The notes under the pieces are model-generated. The model made no database searches. It had not been told where the DNA came from and saw only the letters and a program-made list of their open reading frames with translations. A DNA stretch of 64,000 bases from Chitinophagaceae bacterium. Lineage in GTDB: Bacteria; Bacteroidota; Bacteroidia; Chitinophagales; Chitinophagaceae. The stretch spans positions 186,001-250,000 of the forward strand of contig JAHBTL010000003.1 in NCBI GenBank assembly GCA_019638615.1, written 5' to 3'. Position 1 is the stretch's first letter, and each line of letters starts with the position of its first letter. Positions 9,434-19,132 of the stretch are shown here, piece after piece. The position numbers and the translations under genes are program-made.

Positions 9434-10105
9434 ATGAAAAAGTATTTATTGCTCAGGGACAATCAACAATCAGGACCTTATACTGCAGAAGGTCTACAAA
9501 AAATGACTCTTAGAAAGTTTGACCTGATTTGGATTGAGGGAGAGAGCATTATGTGGAAATATCCGTCGGAAATCAGGGAGTTCAAACATTTTGCACCTCA
9601 GGCCGACATTACCGAAGGAACAAAAGTGAATGCCAGGAAAGAAAAACAAATCGTGTACTTCCAGTTGCATATTAAAGAAATGGAATTTAAAACGAAAAAT
9701 ATATCATTTATCAATCAGCCAGACGCCCTGCTGGCAGATGTACCTGCAGGATATGAGTATCTGGTAATGGCGCAGGATTATAAAATTGCAGATGATTCCG
9801 TAAAATTTCAGGACAAGATCGAAGAGATCATTACAGAAGAAGCGCTTACAGAAGTGAAGCAACTGCTCAACCGGTCCCAGCCATTTGAATACACCATATT
9901 GGGAGCCGCCCAACTTATTGATGTACCTGAAAGAATAGCTGATGCAAGCGTGTTTACTTCCACCATGGATATGCCGGTAAGGGTTAAACGAAAAAAGAAA
10001 GGTGAAAGCAGCGCACCTTTTGCCAGGAAAAAGAAAAATATCACCCCGGGGATAGCAGGATGGATTACTGTAATGGCCGCCGCTTTTATGCATCTTAAAT
10101 TGTAA
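9434..10105 (+). CDS. GYF-like domain protein, first of a tandem pair
   Basis: The N-terminal 55 residues (KKYLLLRDNQQSGPYTAEGLQKM...DLIWIEGESIMWKYPSEI) have the Q-x-GPYT and W-x-YPSE pattern of the bacterial GYF-2/DUF4339-like domain, which usually binds peptides or lipids near membranes. The rest is not recognised; the end is basic (KRKKKGE) then hydrophobic (IAGWITVMAAAFMHL), possibly a membrane anchor. The next gene encodes a paralogue with the same head. Function unknown. Confidence 0.7.
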   Translation: MKKYLLLRDNQQSGPYTAEGLQKMTLRKFDLIWIEGESIMWKYPSEIREFKHFAPQADITEGTKVNARKEKQIVYFQLHIKEMEFKTKNISFINQPDALLADVPAGYEYLVMAQDYKIADDSVKFQDKIEEIITEEALTEVKQLLNRSQPFEYTILGAAQLIDVPERIADASVFTSTMDMPVRVKRKKKGESSAPFARKKKNITPGIAGWITVMAAAFMHLKL

Positions 10106-10161
10106 AAAAAATGAAAAACTTGTGGTAACTGTATAAAGTTGCGTTTTTATATATTAATTTA

Positions 10162-10192
10162 CATCGGGTTTACTGTTAAAGTAAACTTGATG
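10162..10192 (+). terminator. Imperfect hairpin after first GYF-like gene
   Basis: A 13-bp stem with two G-T wobble pairs (CATCGGGTTTACT / AGTAAACTTGATG) and a 5-base loop lies 57 bp after the stop codon, followed by TTGTTT. It is a weak terminator or a separator of the two paralogous genes. Confidence 0.4.
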
Positions 10193-10332
10193 TTGTTTCA
10201 TCTTGATCCCAATCGTTATTTCAGCCTTTCACAACTCAATGTAATTTTTATTTCCATTCTCCTTTGAACAGCATTTAATAATATCCGTTCCTTTGAAATA
10301 TTCGTTTGAACTATTGATTAAATTATTTGTTC

Positions 10333-11004
10333 ATGAAAGAATATTTGTTATTGCGGAACAATGCTCAATCCGGTCCTTATACGTTCGATGAGTTGCGGGC
10401 GATAGGCTTAAGAGCATATGATCTTATTTGGGTTGAAAACAAAAGTTTTTCCTGGAAATATCCTTCAGAAGTTAAAGAGCTGGCCGATTTTGCTCCACCG
10501 CTGGAAGAAATCAGCGGTGAACCCCTTGGCAGGGAATTGACACATTTAACTGTTGATATGGATGACCTGGCAAGAGTGTTGCCAGGTGTAAAAAGAGAAA
10601 ACAAAGAAAATGCAACGAAAGCAGCCGCATCAATTGTCAACCATCATGTTGTGGCATTTAAGCCAAAAATTGATCATGTTGAGATAAGAACTATTAAATC
10701 AACGTCTCAGCCAAATGTTGTTAAAGTGCAGGTAAGGAAAAAGAGTGGAGGCACAATGTCTTCCAATAATATGACAGCTATCATTGGCGGTGTTGATGAG
10801 CAAGCTTCACCGGAAATGGATCCTTCCGTACCGGTATCTTCCATGCAGGAAGAGCAATTGTTGAAAAGCAGTTATTTTAACCAGCCTGTTCCTTCCGTTC
10901 AGCGTATTATGGGAAATAAGCTCGAAATGATTGTGCTGGCTATAGGCGCTGCTTCTTTGATGGCTGTAATTTATTTGCTGTTAACCACCGGCTACCAGTA
11001 TTAA
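10333..11004 (+). CDS. GYF-like domain protein with C-terminal membrane anchor
   Basis: The head (MKEYLLLRNNAQSGPYTFDELRAIGLRAYDLIWVENKSFSWKYPSEV) matches the upstream gene almost residue for residue in its key positions, so the two are tandem duplicates that have diverged behind the domain. The middle is polar and probably disordered. The last 25 residues form one transmembrane segment (MIVLAIGAASLMAVIYLLL), suggesting a cytoplasmic domain held at the inner membrane. I use ATG 10333 rather than the in-frame TTG at 10327 because it aligns with the start of the paralogue. Confidence 0.7.
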   Translation: MKEYLLLRNNAQSGPYTFDELRAIGLRAYDLIWVENKSFSWKYPSEVKELADFAPPLEEISGEPLGRELTHLTVDMDDLARVLPGVKRENKENATKAAASIVNHHVVAFKPKIDHVEIRTIKSTSQPNVVKVQVRKKSGGTMSSNNMTAIIGGVDEQASPEMDPSVPVSSMQEEQLLKSSYFNQPVPSVQRIMGNKLEMIVLAIGAASLMAVIYLLLTTGYQY

Positions 11005-11005
11005 T

Positions 11006-11659
11006 TTATTTATAGGTCGGAGCAGCTTCTTTGACTGGCGCTTTCTGTGTATTAAACAGGCTGCTTATTGTAATTCCATTATTGTAAAAATGAAGCAGGA
11101 GTACTGCTATTGCTATTATTGCCACTATCAGCGATCCAACCAGCCACTTTTTATTCTGCGTACTGTATGCTTCATCGGCCCTTATTGAGTCTGCAACTGG
11201 TTGGAGAAAGCTTTCATTCACCTCTTTATCACCTCTTAAAATGGTATGACTTGTATTGGATCGTATGATACGTTTAGCAGATACCGGCTGTATAAAATCG
11301 TAAGCAATTGTTTGGGTATCCAACGATACCGTACCGCTTAAATCAGCCTTCAAAATGCCTACTTTTTCCCAAACGATCTCATGCCCCTGCTTTAATTCAT
11401 GCTTGAGGTTAAACGAAAAGTCGTTTAGTTTTTTAATAGCTTCCCATTCTTCAATATTCAACTGAGCGCTTATGTATTGAAACAGGTTTTTATTGGGAGA
11501 GTCGTACATGTCATCAAAAACTATTTTCTGGGCAGGGGGTTCAATTACATGATCAGAAAAGTTATTAATGGCGGGAATATGTTGCAACTTCAATGTACCA
11601 AGGCCGGGAAGGCTTAACGACTTTTGCTGAATGAAATACTGGTATAGAACCTTGAACAT
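11006..11659 (-). CDS. HU/CCDC81-like domain protein with one membrane span
   Basis: The N-terminal 110 residues (YQYFIQQKSLSLPGLGTLKL...) show the short basic helix and PGLGT turn of the bacterial HU-CCDC81 domain, found in Bacteroidota proteins that often end in a SPOR peptidoglycan-binding domain. Here a hydrophobic segment (LVGSLIVAIIAIAVLLLHFY) at about 175-195 leaves only a short outer tail, so the SPOR part is missing. It is transcribed convergently with the GYF-like pair, with a one-base gap. Function unknown; DNA-to-envelope tethering is a guess. Confidence 0.6.
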   Translation of the reverse strand: MFKVLYQYFIQQKSLSLPGLGTLKLQHIPAINNFSDHVIEPPAQKIVFDDMYDSPNKNLFQYISAQLNIEEWEAIKKLNDFSFNLKHELKQGHEIVWEKVGILKADLSGTVSLDTQTIAYDFIQPVSAKRIIRSNTSHTILRGDKEVNESFLQPVADSIRADEAYSTQNKKWLVGSLIVAIIAIAVLLLHFYNNGITISSLFNTQKAPVKEAAPTYK

Positions 11660-11749
11660 TTCCTTTAAATATATAGCGCTAAAGGTAATTGATTTTGAAT
11701 AATTTTGTTTTAAATAAAATCGCTCTCAACCCACATGCCATATATGTGC

Positions 11750-13402
11750 TTACTTTGAGAAGTTGAACACGATGCCCCCCAGGATATTGAATCCATACAC
11801 ATGGTATTGATGCCAGCGCTGGTATTTGTTGTTGAAAATATTATTGGTCTGCAGCCATAAATTAAACTGCCTGGTTACTTTGAACTCTAGTCCTGCATTC
11901 AAATCAACAGGGTGGGTCGCCTGATCCGTACTTCCATTGGTTTGCCTGTATTTGGCGCCTTCAAAAAAGAACAGATCGCTTTTCAGCCATAGATCTTTTA
12001 ATACTCTCCAACGCATTGCCATAGTAAGCTCACGCGGTATAATACCCCATGGCTCGGCATACGTTTTTTGCTTGTTGAAAAGCATCCAGTCAAACTTTGC
12101 AGTCAATGAAAAATCCTCTGCCTGTACCACTCCGGCCTCACCATGCATCTGGAATGCATTCAGTTTTTCCTCTTTCAAAATTGAAAAGTTTTTGCCATCG
12201 CTGAAAGGAATAGTATCATTTACGAACAATGGCATATTGTAGAACTGTGCCAGGCCTACTTTTATGTTATAAAAAAAGTGCTCAAGAAATGTACCTTTTA
12301 TCCCACCATAGGTTTCGTTAATACGGGTGTTGAATAAAAAGTTGGGCTGGCTTATATAAGGATTGACAGAAGCAAATCTTTTATAAGAGCCTTTGTCGTA
12401 ATGCATCAGCCAGCCCAATTGAACAATCAGCTCGTCTCCACCCAGCTTAAAATCAGCCATCAAATCAGGCAATAATTTAAAGTCGGAGTTGTCCCACGAC
12501 GGGATCGCTCCCCCGTGGATATTCACCATTTCGTTTTTAAATTGTAAAGCAAGTGGTATGGTTACAATTGTATTATTAATAGCGGATGCTCCTTTTTTAG
12601 AGAGCTGGGTATAGTCGGCATTCACCCCGAGTTTTACCGTAAGCGCGTCGCCAATTGACTTTTGTAACGGCAGGTTTACCACGCCGTTAAACTCCCTGGC
12701 ATCGTGATTATCATTAAAGAAATTGAGTTTTACATCCGGGTGATATTTGAGCCCGAATTCGGTGGGCTCGGTATTGCGGAAACCAACATTTGCATCGAAG
12801 CTCAGGAACCGTTGGCGCAGGGAGCTTTTCGAATAATTATATAAGCTATGATCGTAGCCATAGAGATAATACAGGTTATGCTCAAAAGATAACTTTCCGT
12901 ATAATTCCTGTTTACCGGCTGTCGTTGTGCTTCCATAAGCGCTGGCGCCTGCCTTTCCGTAGCTTTGATGCTCAATGGCCGAGCCTTTAGAAGCAATGAA
13001 GTTACCCAGTATATTTAAGGTTGAATTAGTGCCATTGGTAAAAGTAAGTCCTGCCTGGGCGAAAGGCGTCTGATAATTACCATAGCCGAGCTTAACAAAA
13101 TTACTTGCCGACCATTTGCGGGTAGAATCTATATTGAGCGCAAGCGGGCTGATAGATAAAGGCTGATATACTCTTGACAGGCTTGTAACCGGGATGTCAT
13201 AACTGAATCTGGGTTTGGCGGAGTCCGGTACGGGAGGGGCCGCGTCAAAATTAATTTTAGCAGCAGGCTTTAGAACGGGTTTAAAAGAAGACGTGATGTC
13301 AATCGTTTGTTTTTTACCGGGCTCCTGGGCAAAAGCATTCAAGCCTCCTGCTAAAACTATTGCCTGGAAAAAGATGATTGCTATATATGATGTACGTTGC
13401 AT
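11750..13402 (-). CDS. Outer-membrane beta-barrel protein, TonB-receptor-like
   Basis: The 550-residue protein has a signal peptide ending at AFAQ and many alternating amphipathic strands. It ends in an aromatic beta-signal (GGIVFNFSK). The last third (LNAGLEFKVTRQFNLWLQTNNIFNNKYQRWHQYHVYGFNILGG) resembles the barrel end of TonB-dependent receptors, but no plug domain is visible. It lies 40 bp after the large TPR gene on the same strand and is probably co-transcribed with it, as seen for similar pairs in Bacteroidota. The ligand is unknown. Confidence 0.7.
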   Translation of the reverse strand: MQRTSYIAIIFFQAIVLAGGLNAFAQEPGKKQTIDITSSFKPVLKPAAKINFDAAPPVPDSAKPRFSYDIPVTSLSRVYQPLSISPLALNIDSTRKWSASNFVKLGYGNYQTPFAQAGLTFTNGTNSTLNILGNFIASKGSAIEHQSYGKAGASAYGSTTTAGKQELYGKLSFEHNLYYLYGYDHSLYNYSKSSLRQRFLSFDANVGFRNTEPTEFGLKYHPDVKLNFFNDNHDAREFNGVVNLPLQKSIGDALTVKLGVNADYTQLSKKGASAINNTIVTIPLALQFKNEMVNIHGGAIPSWDNSDFKLLPDLMADFKLGGDELIVQLGWLMHYDKGSYKRFASVNPYISQPNFLFNTRINETYGGIKGTFLEHFFYNIKVGLAQFYNMPLFVNDTIPFSDGKNFSILKEEKLNAFQMHGEAGVVQAEDFSLTAKFDWMLFNKQKTYAEPWGIIPRELTMAMRWRVLKDLWLKSDLFFFEGAKYRQTNGSTDQATHPVDLNAGLEFKVTRQFNLWLQTNNIFNNKYQRWHQYHVYGFNILGGIVFNFSK

Positions 13403-13442
13403 GGTGACAGTTTTGTATATTCAAAAAATGAGAGCCGATGAA

Positions 13443-16400
13443 TTAACCTCCTATCTTACTATTGGTTTTTTCTTCATTGATAACAATTTTTAGTTTTTCT
13501 TCTGCTTCATTTTTGAGTTCCGTTATTTTACTATTATCCGCTACGCTTTGCAAGGTGGCTTTTGCATTGAAATAATCTTTTTCTTTCAGGAATATATCTC
13601 CCAGCAATATATATGCTTTCGTAATCCAGTAATCGTAAGATCCCGATTTATTTACTGTTTCGAACGCTGCTTTGTCGGCGTTTTTAAGGTCGTTAAGCAA
13701 AAAGTAGCAATAAGCTATTTCATATCTAGCCTCGGCCGCAAACGATGCTTTGTTAATATTTACAACGTTCCTGAAATTCTGAATGGCTTCACTATACTGC
13801 CTTTGGTTTTGCTGCGCCCTGGCTGTAGCCATGTACGCCAGTACTTTATCATCCACACTTGTATTTTTTTCTTTGAGCAGCTCCTGCGCATTCGATACAG
13901 CATCTTCCCATTTTTTTTGCTGGTATTGACTTCTAAGTAAGCCCCTCATTGCTTCCAGCCGGTTTTCGCCGCCTGCTGCCAGTTCTTTCAATTTAGAAAA
14001 ATACAACTCTGATTTATCGTACTGCTGCAGTTCAAAATAGTATATCCTGCCTGCCTGAGAAGCTGCCCTTTCTGCATATTTGCTGGGGCCTCTTTCAGCT
14101 ACTTCGGCATAACTCGGTGCAGCATTCTTCCAGTCTTTGCGGATATTATAAATCTCGCTTCTTAAAAACCAGGCGTCAATAGCGTGCTGCCCGTCAGGAA
14201 ATTTGGTCAGATAATTATTAAAGCCTGTCAGGGCCGCATTGTAATCTTTGTCAATGTATTTATTTTCAGCGGCCTTATAAGTAAGATTGTCCTCTTCGTT
14301 AACTGTTACTGATTTACCGATGCTTTTCATGAAATCCACATATTCACCGGTTCTTCCTTCGGCGGTGTAGATGGCTTTTATATTTTCAATGGCCTCATTG
14401 GCTTCCATTGAATTGGGATATTGTGAAACCAGCTTTTTAAACTGGTCAAGCGCTTCTGTATTGTTATCCAGGTTATAATAGCTGAGCCCCAATTTCAACT
14501 GGGCTTCGGGCTTAAGATTGCCTGCTGCCGGTGCGCTCACTACATTGTTCAGGTATGGAATAGCTTCCCTGTAGCGCTCATCCGCAAGATAGGTTTTGGC
14601 AATTTCAAGATCGGCATCGGCTATCAATGATGAGTTAGGGAATTTTTTATCGAACCCTTTCATCAGGTTGATTTTTTCATTGCTGCTGTTTATCCCGGTA
14701 ATCATGGCTGTTTGGTAGGTTGCGTAATCAGCGGCGGGCCAGGAGTAACTGATGACAGTGCCATACATCGCCCTGGCTTTTGAAAAGTCTTTGTTCATGA
14801 AATAACAGTCAGCCGCTCTCAGGTAAGCATCCTGGTCTACAGGTTTTGAATTCAGAACAGGGGTTTTAACGACCTGTTCAAAAAAAGGAAGCGCCTGTTT
14901 ATAGTTTTCTTTCCGGTAATAGCAATAGCCGAGATTGTACTTGGCGTTGATTGCGTTCGCCTCTTCCGTTGAATATCCCGGATTGCTTATATAGCTGCTA
15001 TAAAACCGGATGGCATCATCAAGGCGATTCTGGCGGTACGCTATCTCTCCCTGCCAGAAATTCACCATTGGCAACACAGATGCATTATTAGGATCTTTCA
15101 ATGCTTTATCGAGCAATGCTTTTGCGCCATTCAGATCCTGGTCGTTTATTAGCTCCATCGAACGGCCATATAAAACTTTCGGGAGCATCCTTTTAATACT
15201 TTCGGATGGTGACTGAAGCTTCTCAATTATTTCCAGCGCTTCCCTGTAATTATTGGTATTCGCCAGCAAACCTGCAGATATTTCCGCAGCCTCTTTCTGG
15301 TAAATCGAATTGGGATATTGCTGCAGGAATTTTTTAAATTCAGTCAATGCAATGTCCTGGAAACCTAGCTCATAAGAAAGTTTTGCATAGTTGAATATGG
15401 ATACTTCCTTTTGCTTTTGGTTGATATTATTGGCTGCGCAAAAGGAAAAAGCATTTCTTGCATTCGCTTTCTGTCCCAGTTTTAAATAGGCGTCTCCTAA
15501 AATGTACATGGCATTCTGACTTAAGGAGTCCTGGCCGCCGCTCAATTGCTTCAGCCCTTCTACTGCTTTATCCAACTGGTTTGCCTGGTAATAACAATAG
15601 CTGAGCTCGTATAATGTTTCACGGCTTACCTTGGGTGTCTTATGTACGTATTCTTCCAGGTAAGGCAGTGCTTTGGCATATTCCTGCTTTTCAAATAACG
15701 CGTGCCCAACCAGCTCTTTCATAGGCACATCGTAATAACCGCTGTTTTTATGGAGCGCAGCTTCGCCATATTCGAGTGCCTTTTGTTTATCGCCCTGCAC
15801 ATAATATATGTTGGCCACATAAAAAGGAACTACATTTTTATATGTTGGATCGTTCTCCACTTTTTGGAAGGCTGTCTGCGCCTCCCTGTAATTGCTTTTT
15901 GAATATTCAATGATGCCATAGTAATAATTGGCATCCTTGTTATTAGGATCATCGGGTGTTTTGGCTATTGTTTCCAAAAGCGGTTTTGCTTTATCAAACT
16001 GCTGTAAAGTAAAATAGGCATATCCCTGGTGAAATTTCATGTCTGCTATCTGGCGGTTGCTGAGGTTGGCTGCATTTGTTTTTTCATAATAGCTGAGCGC
16101 CTGCTGCATGTTATTTTGCCTGAAATAGTATTCTGCCAAATAAAAGCTCAGCCTTTCCCCTAACGACGGGTTTGAATTCGTCTCAACAAAATTGACAGCC
16201 TCTTCGGCAGCAAAAGTTTCATTCTGTTGCAATCCGCATGCAATGGTATAAAAATATACATCGTCGTGCACCAGCGAATTATTGGTTTTGTCGGTTGAAC
16301 GCATCGAACGCTCCAGTTCCCTGAAAACCGGGTAAGCAAGACTGAACTGATCGTTTTGGAAAAATTCTTTTGCTTGCTTGTAAGACGCCTGCGGGTCAAC

Positions 16401-16478
16401 AAAAATCCTGGTTTCCTGTGCAAATGCATCGCACATCATGCAGGTGATACCAATAACTAAAAAAAATCGTAGTTGCAT
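13443..16478 (-). CDS. Large periplasmic tetratricopeptide repeat protein
   Basis: The product is about 1,010 residues. A signal peptide (MQLRFFLVIGITCMMCDAFAQ) precedes a solenoid of many TPR units, for example NMQQALSYYEKTNAANLSNRQIADMKFH and later YREAIPYLNNVVSAPAAGNLKPEAQLKLGLSYY. I start it at ATG 16478, because the longer frame adds 20 residues without any signal character. TPR solenoids bind partners; this one is probably a periplasmic scaffold for the barrel protein encoded downstream. Confidence 0.85.
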   Translation of the reverse strand: MQLRFFLVIGITCMMCDAFAQETRIFVDPQASYKQAKEFFQNDQFSLAYPVFRELERSMRSTDKTNNSLVHDDVYFYTIACGLQQNETFAAEEAVNFVETNSNPSLGERLSFYLAEYYFRQNNMQQALSYYEKTNAANLSNRQIADMKFHQGYAYFTLQQFDKAKPLLETIAKTPDDPNNKDANYYYGIIEYSKSNYREAQTAFQKVENDPTYKNVVPFYVANIYYVQGDKQKALEYGEAALHKNSGYYDVPMKELVGHALFEKQEYAKALPYLEEYVHKTPKVSRETLYELSYCYYQANQLDKAVEGLKQLSGGQDSLSQNAMYILGDAYLKLGQKANARNAFSFCAANNINQKQKEVSIFNYAKLSYELGFQDIALTEFKKFLQQYPNSIYQKEAAEISAGLLANTNNYREALEIIEKLQSPSESIKRMLPKVLYGRSMELINDQDLNGAKALLDKALKDPNNASVLPMVNFWQGEIAYRQNRLDDAIRFYSSYISNPGYSTEEANAINAKYNLGYCYYRKENYKQALPFFEQVVKTPVLNSKPVDQDAYLRAADCYFMNKDFSKARAMYGTVISYSWPAADYATYQTAMITGINSSNEKINLMKGFDKKFPNSSLIADADLEIAKTYLADERYREAIPYLNNVVSAPAAGNLKPEAQLKLGLSYYNLDNNTEALDQFKKLVSQYPNSMEANEAIENIKAIYTAEGRTGEYVDFMKSIGKSVTVNEEDNLTYKAAENKYIDKDYNAALTGFNNYLTKFPDGQHAIDAWFLRSEIYNIRKDWKNAAPSYAEVAERGPSKYAERAASQAGRIYYFELQQYDKSELYFSKLKELAAGGENRLEAMRGLLRSQYQQKKWEDAVSNAQELLKEKNTSVDDKVLAYMATARAQQNQRQYSEAIQNFRNVVNINKASFAAEARYEIAYCYFLLNDLKNADKAAFETVNKSGSYDYWITKAYILLGDIFLKEKDYFNAKATLQSVADNSKITELKNEAEEKLKIVINEEKTNSKIGG

Positions 16479-16646
16479 AAATATTGTAGTGGTTAATCGT
16501 ACAACGATGCCGCCATGGGCAGATTGCACGAAGATCAATCGTCTTTTGTTACAATTTTCTTAAAGTAAAATCAAGCGCTAAGGTACTGCTATGCCGTTTT
16601 GCAATAACCATTCCAAAACACATGTGGATAAAAGGTTCGTATCGCT

Positions 16647-16654
16647 TACATTTG
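16647..16654 (+). promoter_or_regulatory. -7 promoter element of doxX-like gene
   Basis: TACATTTG matches the Bacteroidota -7 consensus TAnnTTTG exactly and ends 18 bp before the ATG at 16673. No convincing -33 TTTG is seen at the usual distance. Confidence 0.5.
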
Positions 16655-16672
16655 CGCAACAAAAATTTGTAA

Positions 16673-17080
16673 ATGAAGAAGCTGCTTTCTACCGGTTACG
16701 CCGATTGGGCTTTTAATGCTGCGATATTTATATTAAGGGTGGCGCTTGGGCTGATGATGTTGCCACATGGTTATGACAAACTTGTTCATTTCGGAGCCAA
16801 AAAAAATACATTTATGAGCTTCCTGGGACTGGGCAGCACTGTTTCATTGTCGCTGGCGGTTTTTGCAGAGTTTTTTTGCGCTATCTTCCTCATTATCGGG
16901 TTATTTACCAGGTTTACTGTAATGCCTCTTATTATTGCAATGAGCGTAGCTTTTTTTAAAGCGCATAATGCAGAAATGTTTGGTGCAGGCGAAAAAGCCG
17001 GTTTATACCTGGCCGGATTTCTTGTCATTTTAATGGTTGGCCCGGGCAAAGCAAGCGTTGACGGGTTGATGGGAAAATAG
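16673..17080 (+). CDS. DoxX family membrane protein
   Basis: The 135-residue protein has four hydrophobic segments and the DoxX pattern: FILRVALGLMMLPHGYDKL at the start, then AEFFCAIFLIIGLFTRF and a last span before DGLMGK. DoxX-like proteins are inner-membrane proteins linked to redox or thiol homeostasis in some bacteria; the role here is not visible. It stands alone, divergent from the TPR gene and convergent with the PBP4 gene. Confidence 0.85.
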   Translation: MKKLLSTGYADWAFNAAIFILRVALGLMMLPHGYDKLVHFGAKKNTFMSFLGLGSTVSLSLAVFAEFFCAIFLIIGLFTRFTVMPLIIAMSVAFFKAHNAEMFGAGEKAGLYLAGFLVILMVGPGKASVDGLMGK

Positions 17081-17092
17081 GGATCCGGGTAC

Positions 17093-18499
17093 TTATTTCA
17101 GATGGTCTAATACCTTATACATTTTCCTTACAAGCGCAGCAGGCGAGCCATTGTAATTGTTTACCAGGAAGGAGAACACGTATTCTTTCCCGGTTTTCGA
17201 TGTATGGTAACCACAAAACCCTTTAACATTCCGGATAGTACCGCTTTTCATCTTCATGCCATTGTATTCCGGTAATGATTGATAAAAAGAAAGGAACCAG
17301 GGTTGTTTCCTGGCATATTGCAGTATTTCAACCTGGGCATGAGTAGTAACCCGGTTAAGCGGCGATAGCCCCGATCCGTCTACCATATTCAGCTCCAGCA
17401 TGTCCAGTCCTTTGCTCTTCCACAGGTTTTTTATAACAGAAATACCACTATCAGTAGAGGCATACGCATATTTTTGATAAGATAGTGTTTTTGCAAGTGC
17501 CTCGCCATATAAATTGATGCTTTTTTTGTTGAACCAGTAAATAATGGAATCGAGAGGTGGCGAATAGAATGTGAGTGTATGAGGAGATCGTTGGGTTTCA
17601 CACATTGAACCGGATATTGCATGCGGGATATCATGGTGAGTAAGCTGGCCTTCTTTGATTGAATCATTCAGCTCGCCGATGAATTGCCTGAGCCCGTCTG
17701 GCAAAGCCCCGGATATCACAAAGCTTTTTTCATTTACCGGAATGGTTCCTGTAATAACAGCTTTCCTGCTTCCGTTCACCGGGAAATATACATAGGCATT
17801 GTCTCCGCTCCCCGCGCTCGCGGAAGTGGCCAGCGATTGTAAGGAATATTCATAAAGAACAGGGGAGGTGTTGGTGATCTTTACCGGGTCGCCAATCTTT
17901 TTACCGGAAGTAAGCATAATATCAAATTGATTTTCACGCCAGTTCAGCATTCCGGCGCCTGCTCCATAGTAATTGCCTATATCCTGCCACATCCAGCCAT
18001 CCGGAATATCCTGCGGATCCCAACCGGCATTATGAATACGAATGCTGTCAAAATCTTTAATAAAAGGGCGAAGGAAGGGAACCAGTTTTTGTTTGACCGC
18101 AGCCGGCCGGGTGTTTTCCCATCGCTCACTTCCAAAAGTAGGATCTCCTGAAGGAATAATGTTCAGCGACCTGCATTCGGGGGTTACAATAAAGCTGGTT
18201 TTATACTGGTATGACCTGCCTAATAATTCAAAAGCTGCTGCGCTGGTAATGATCTTTTGTGTGGAGGCCGGCGCCAATCCTGTAAAAGCATTTTTTTCTA
18301 AAACAACAGTTCCCGTACCGGTCTCCATTATATACAAAGAGCTGATGGCATGGGCAAGCTGGGGATCTTTTTCAAATGCTGCAAAGGCATTTTTTAATTG
18401 TTGCGCAACGTTTTGGCCATTGGCTGCCGGCATGGATATTATGATCCAGGGAAAAACCAATGCTGCATACATGCGGAAACGATCCAATAGCTTTATCAT
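17093..18499 (-). CDS. dacB: D-alanyl-D-alanine carboxypeptidase/endopeptidase (PBP4 type)
   Basis: This is a class C low-molecular-mass penicillin-binding protein that trims and cleaves peptidoglycan cross-links in the periplasm. After a signal sequence (hydrophobic residues 12-28), the active-site SxxK is Ser79-Thr-Gln-Lys82 in APASTQKII. The VDGSGLSPLNR block and the KSGT motif of the third catalytic element are present near residues 370 and 420. The 468-residue length and the S13-family insert after SxxK fit PBP4. The gene is monocistronic, convergent with the doxX-like gene. Confidence 0.9.
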   Translation of the reverse strand: MIKLLDRFRMYAALVFPWIIISMPAANGQNVAQQLKNAFAAFEKDPQLAHAISSLYIMETGTGTVVLEKNAFTGLAPASTQKIITSAAAFELLGRSYQYKTSFIVTPECRSLNIIPSGDPTFGSERWENTRPAAVKQKLVPFLRPFIKDFDSIRIHNAGWDPQDIPDGWMWQDIGNYYGAGAGMLNWRENQFDIMLTSGKKIGDPVKITNTSPVLYEYSLQSLATSASAGSGDNAYVYFPVNGSRKAVITGTIPVNEKSFVISGALPDGLRQFIGELNDSIKEGQLTHHDIPHAISGSMCETQRSPHTLTFYSPPLDSIIYWFNKKSINLYGEALAKTLSYQKYAYASTDSGISVIKNLWKSKGLDMLELNMVDGSGLSPLNRVTTHAQVEILQYARKQPWFLSFYQSLPEYNGMKMKSGTIRNVKGFCGYHTSKTGKEYVFSFLVNNYNGSPAALVRKMYKVLDHLK

Positions 18500-18544
18500 G
18501 AAAGGTTATTTTAAATCGATTGCAGAAATGTGTAAATTTAAAGT

Positions 18545-19132
18545 ATGAAAAATGAAGTTAAAGAGGCGGCGCCAAAATACAATTATATTTCACCGCAGGA
18601 ATATCTTGAAACTGAAAGAGCATCTCAGCACAGAAGTGAATATTACGACGGACATATATTGGCCATGTCAGGTGCCAGCTTAAGCTACAATATGATTGAA
18701 AGCAACCTGGTAGGAAATTTGTTTTCTTTTTTGGAGGGAAGTCATTGCAGGGTATTGCCATCCAATATGCGTGTTAGCACGCCTTCGTCGGATGCCTATA
18801 TGTATCCCGATGTAACCATTGTCTGTGGCGAACCTCAGCTGGAAGACAATCAATTTGATACCCTGCTGAATCCTGCTGTTATCATAGAAATTCTTTCTCC
18901 TTCCACGAGTAGTATGGATAAAGGGCGCAAATTCTTTTTTTATAAAGAAATCCCTTCTTTACAGGAGTATATTATGATCGATTCTGTAAAGCAATATATC
19001 ATAATCGCCCGCCGGCAGGCGGACAATTCCTGGATTTTTGAAAATCTTGACGCGAACAGTGCTGAGCTGTACATCCAAACGATCGCCTTTAGCCTTACCT
19101 TGCAAAAAATTTACAATGGCACAGGCATCTGA
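18545..19132 (+). CDS. Intact Uma2 family protein
   Basis: The 195-residue protein shows the Uma2 core: YISPQEYLETERASQHRSEYYDGHILAMSG, MRVSTPSSDAYMYPDVTIVCGEP and NPAVIIEILSPSTSSMDKGRKFFFYKEIPSLQEYIMID. The acidic and lysine residues of a PD-(D/E)XK-like site are present (D in YPDV, E in IEILS). Uma2 proteins are very common in Bacteroidota and cyanobacteria and lack an assigned role; nuclease activity is inferred from the fold. It overlaps the cinA start by 17 bases. Confidence 0.85.
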   Translation: MKNEVKEAAPKYNYISPQEYLETERASQHRSEYYDGHILAMSGASLSYNMIESNLVGNLFSFLEGSHCRVLPSNMRVSTPSSDAYMYPDVTIVCGEPQLEDNQFDTLLNPAVIIEILSPSTSSMDKGRKFFFYKEIPSLQEYIMIDSVKQYIIIARRQADNSWIFENLDANSAELYIQTIAFSLTLQKIYNGTGI

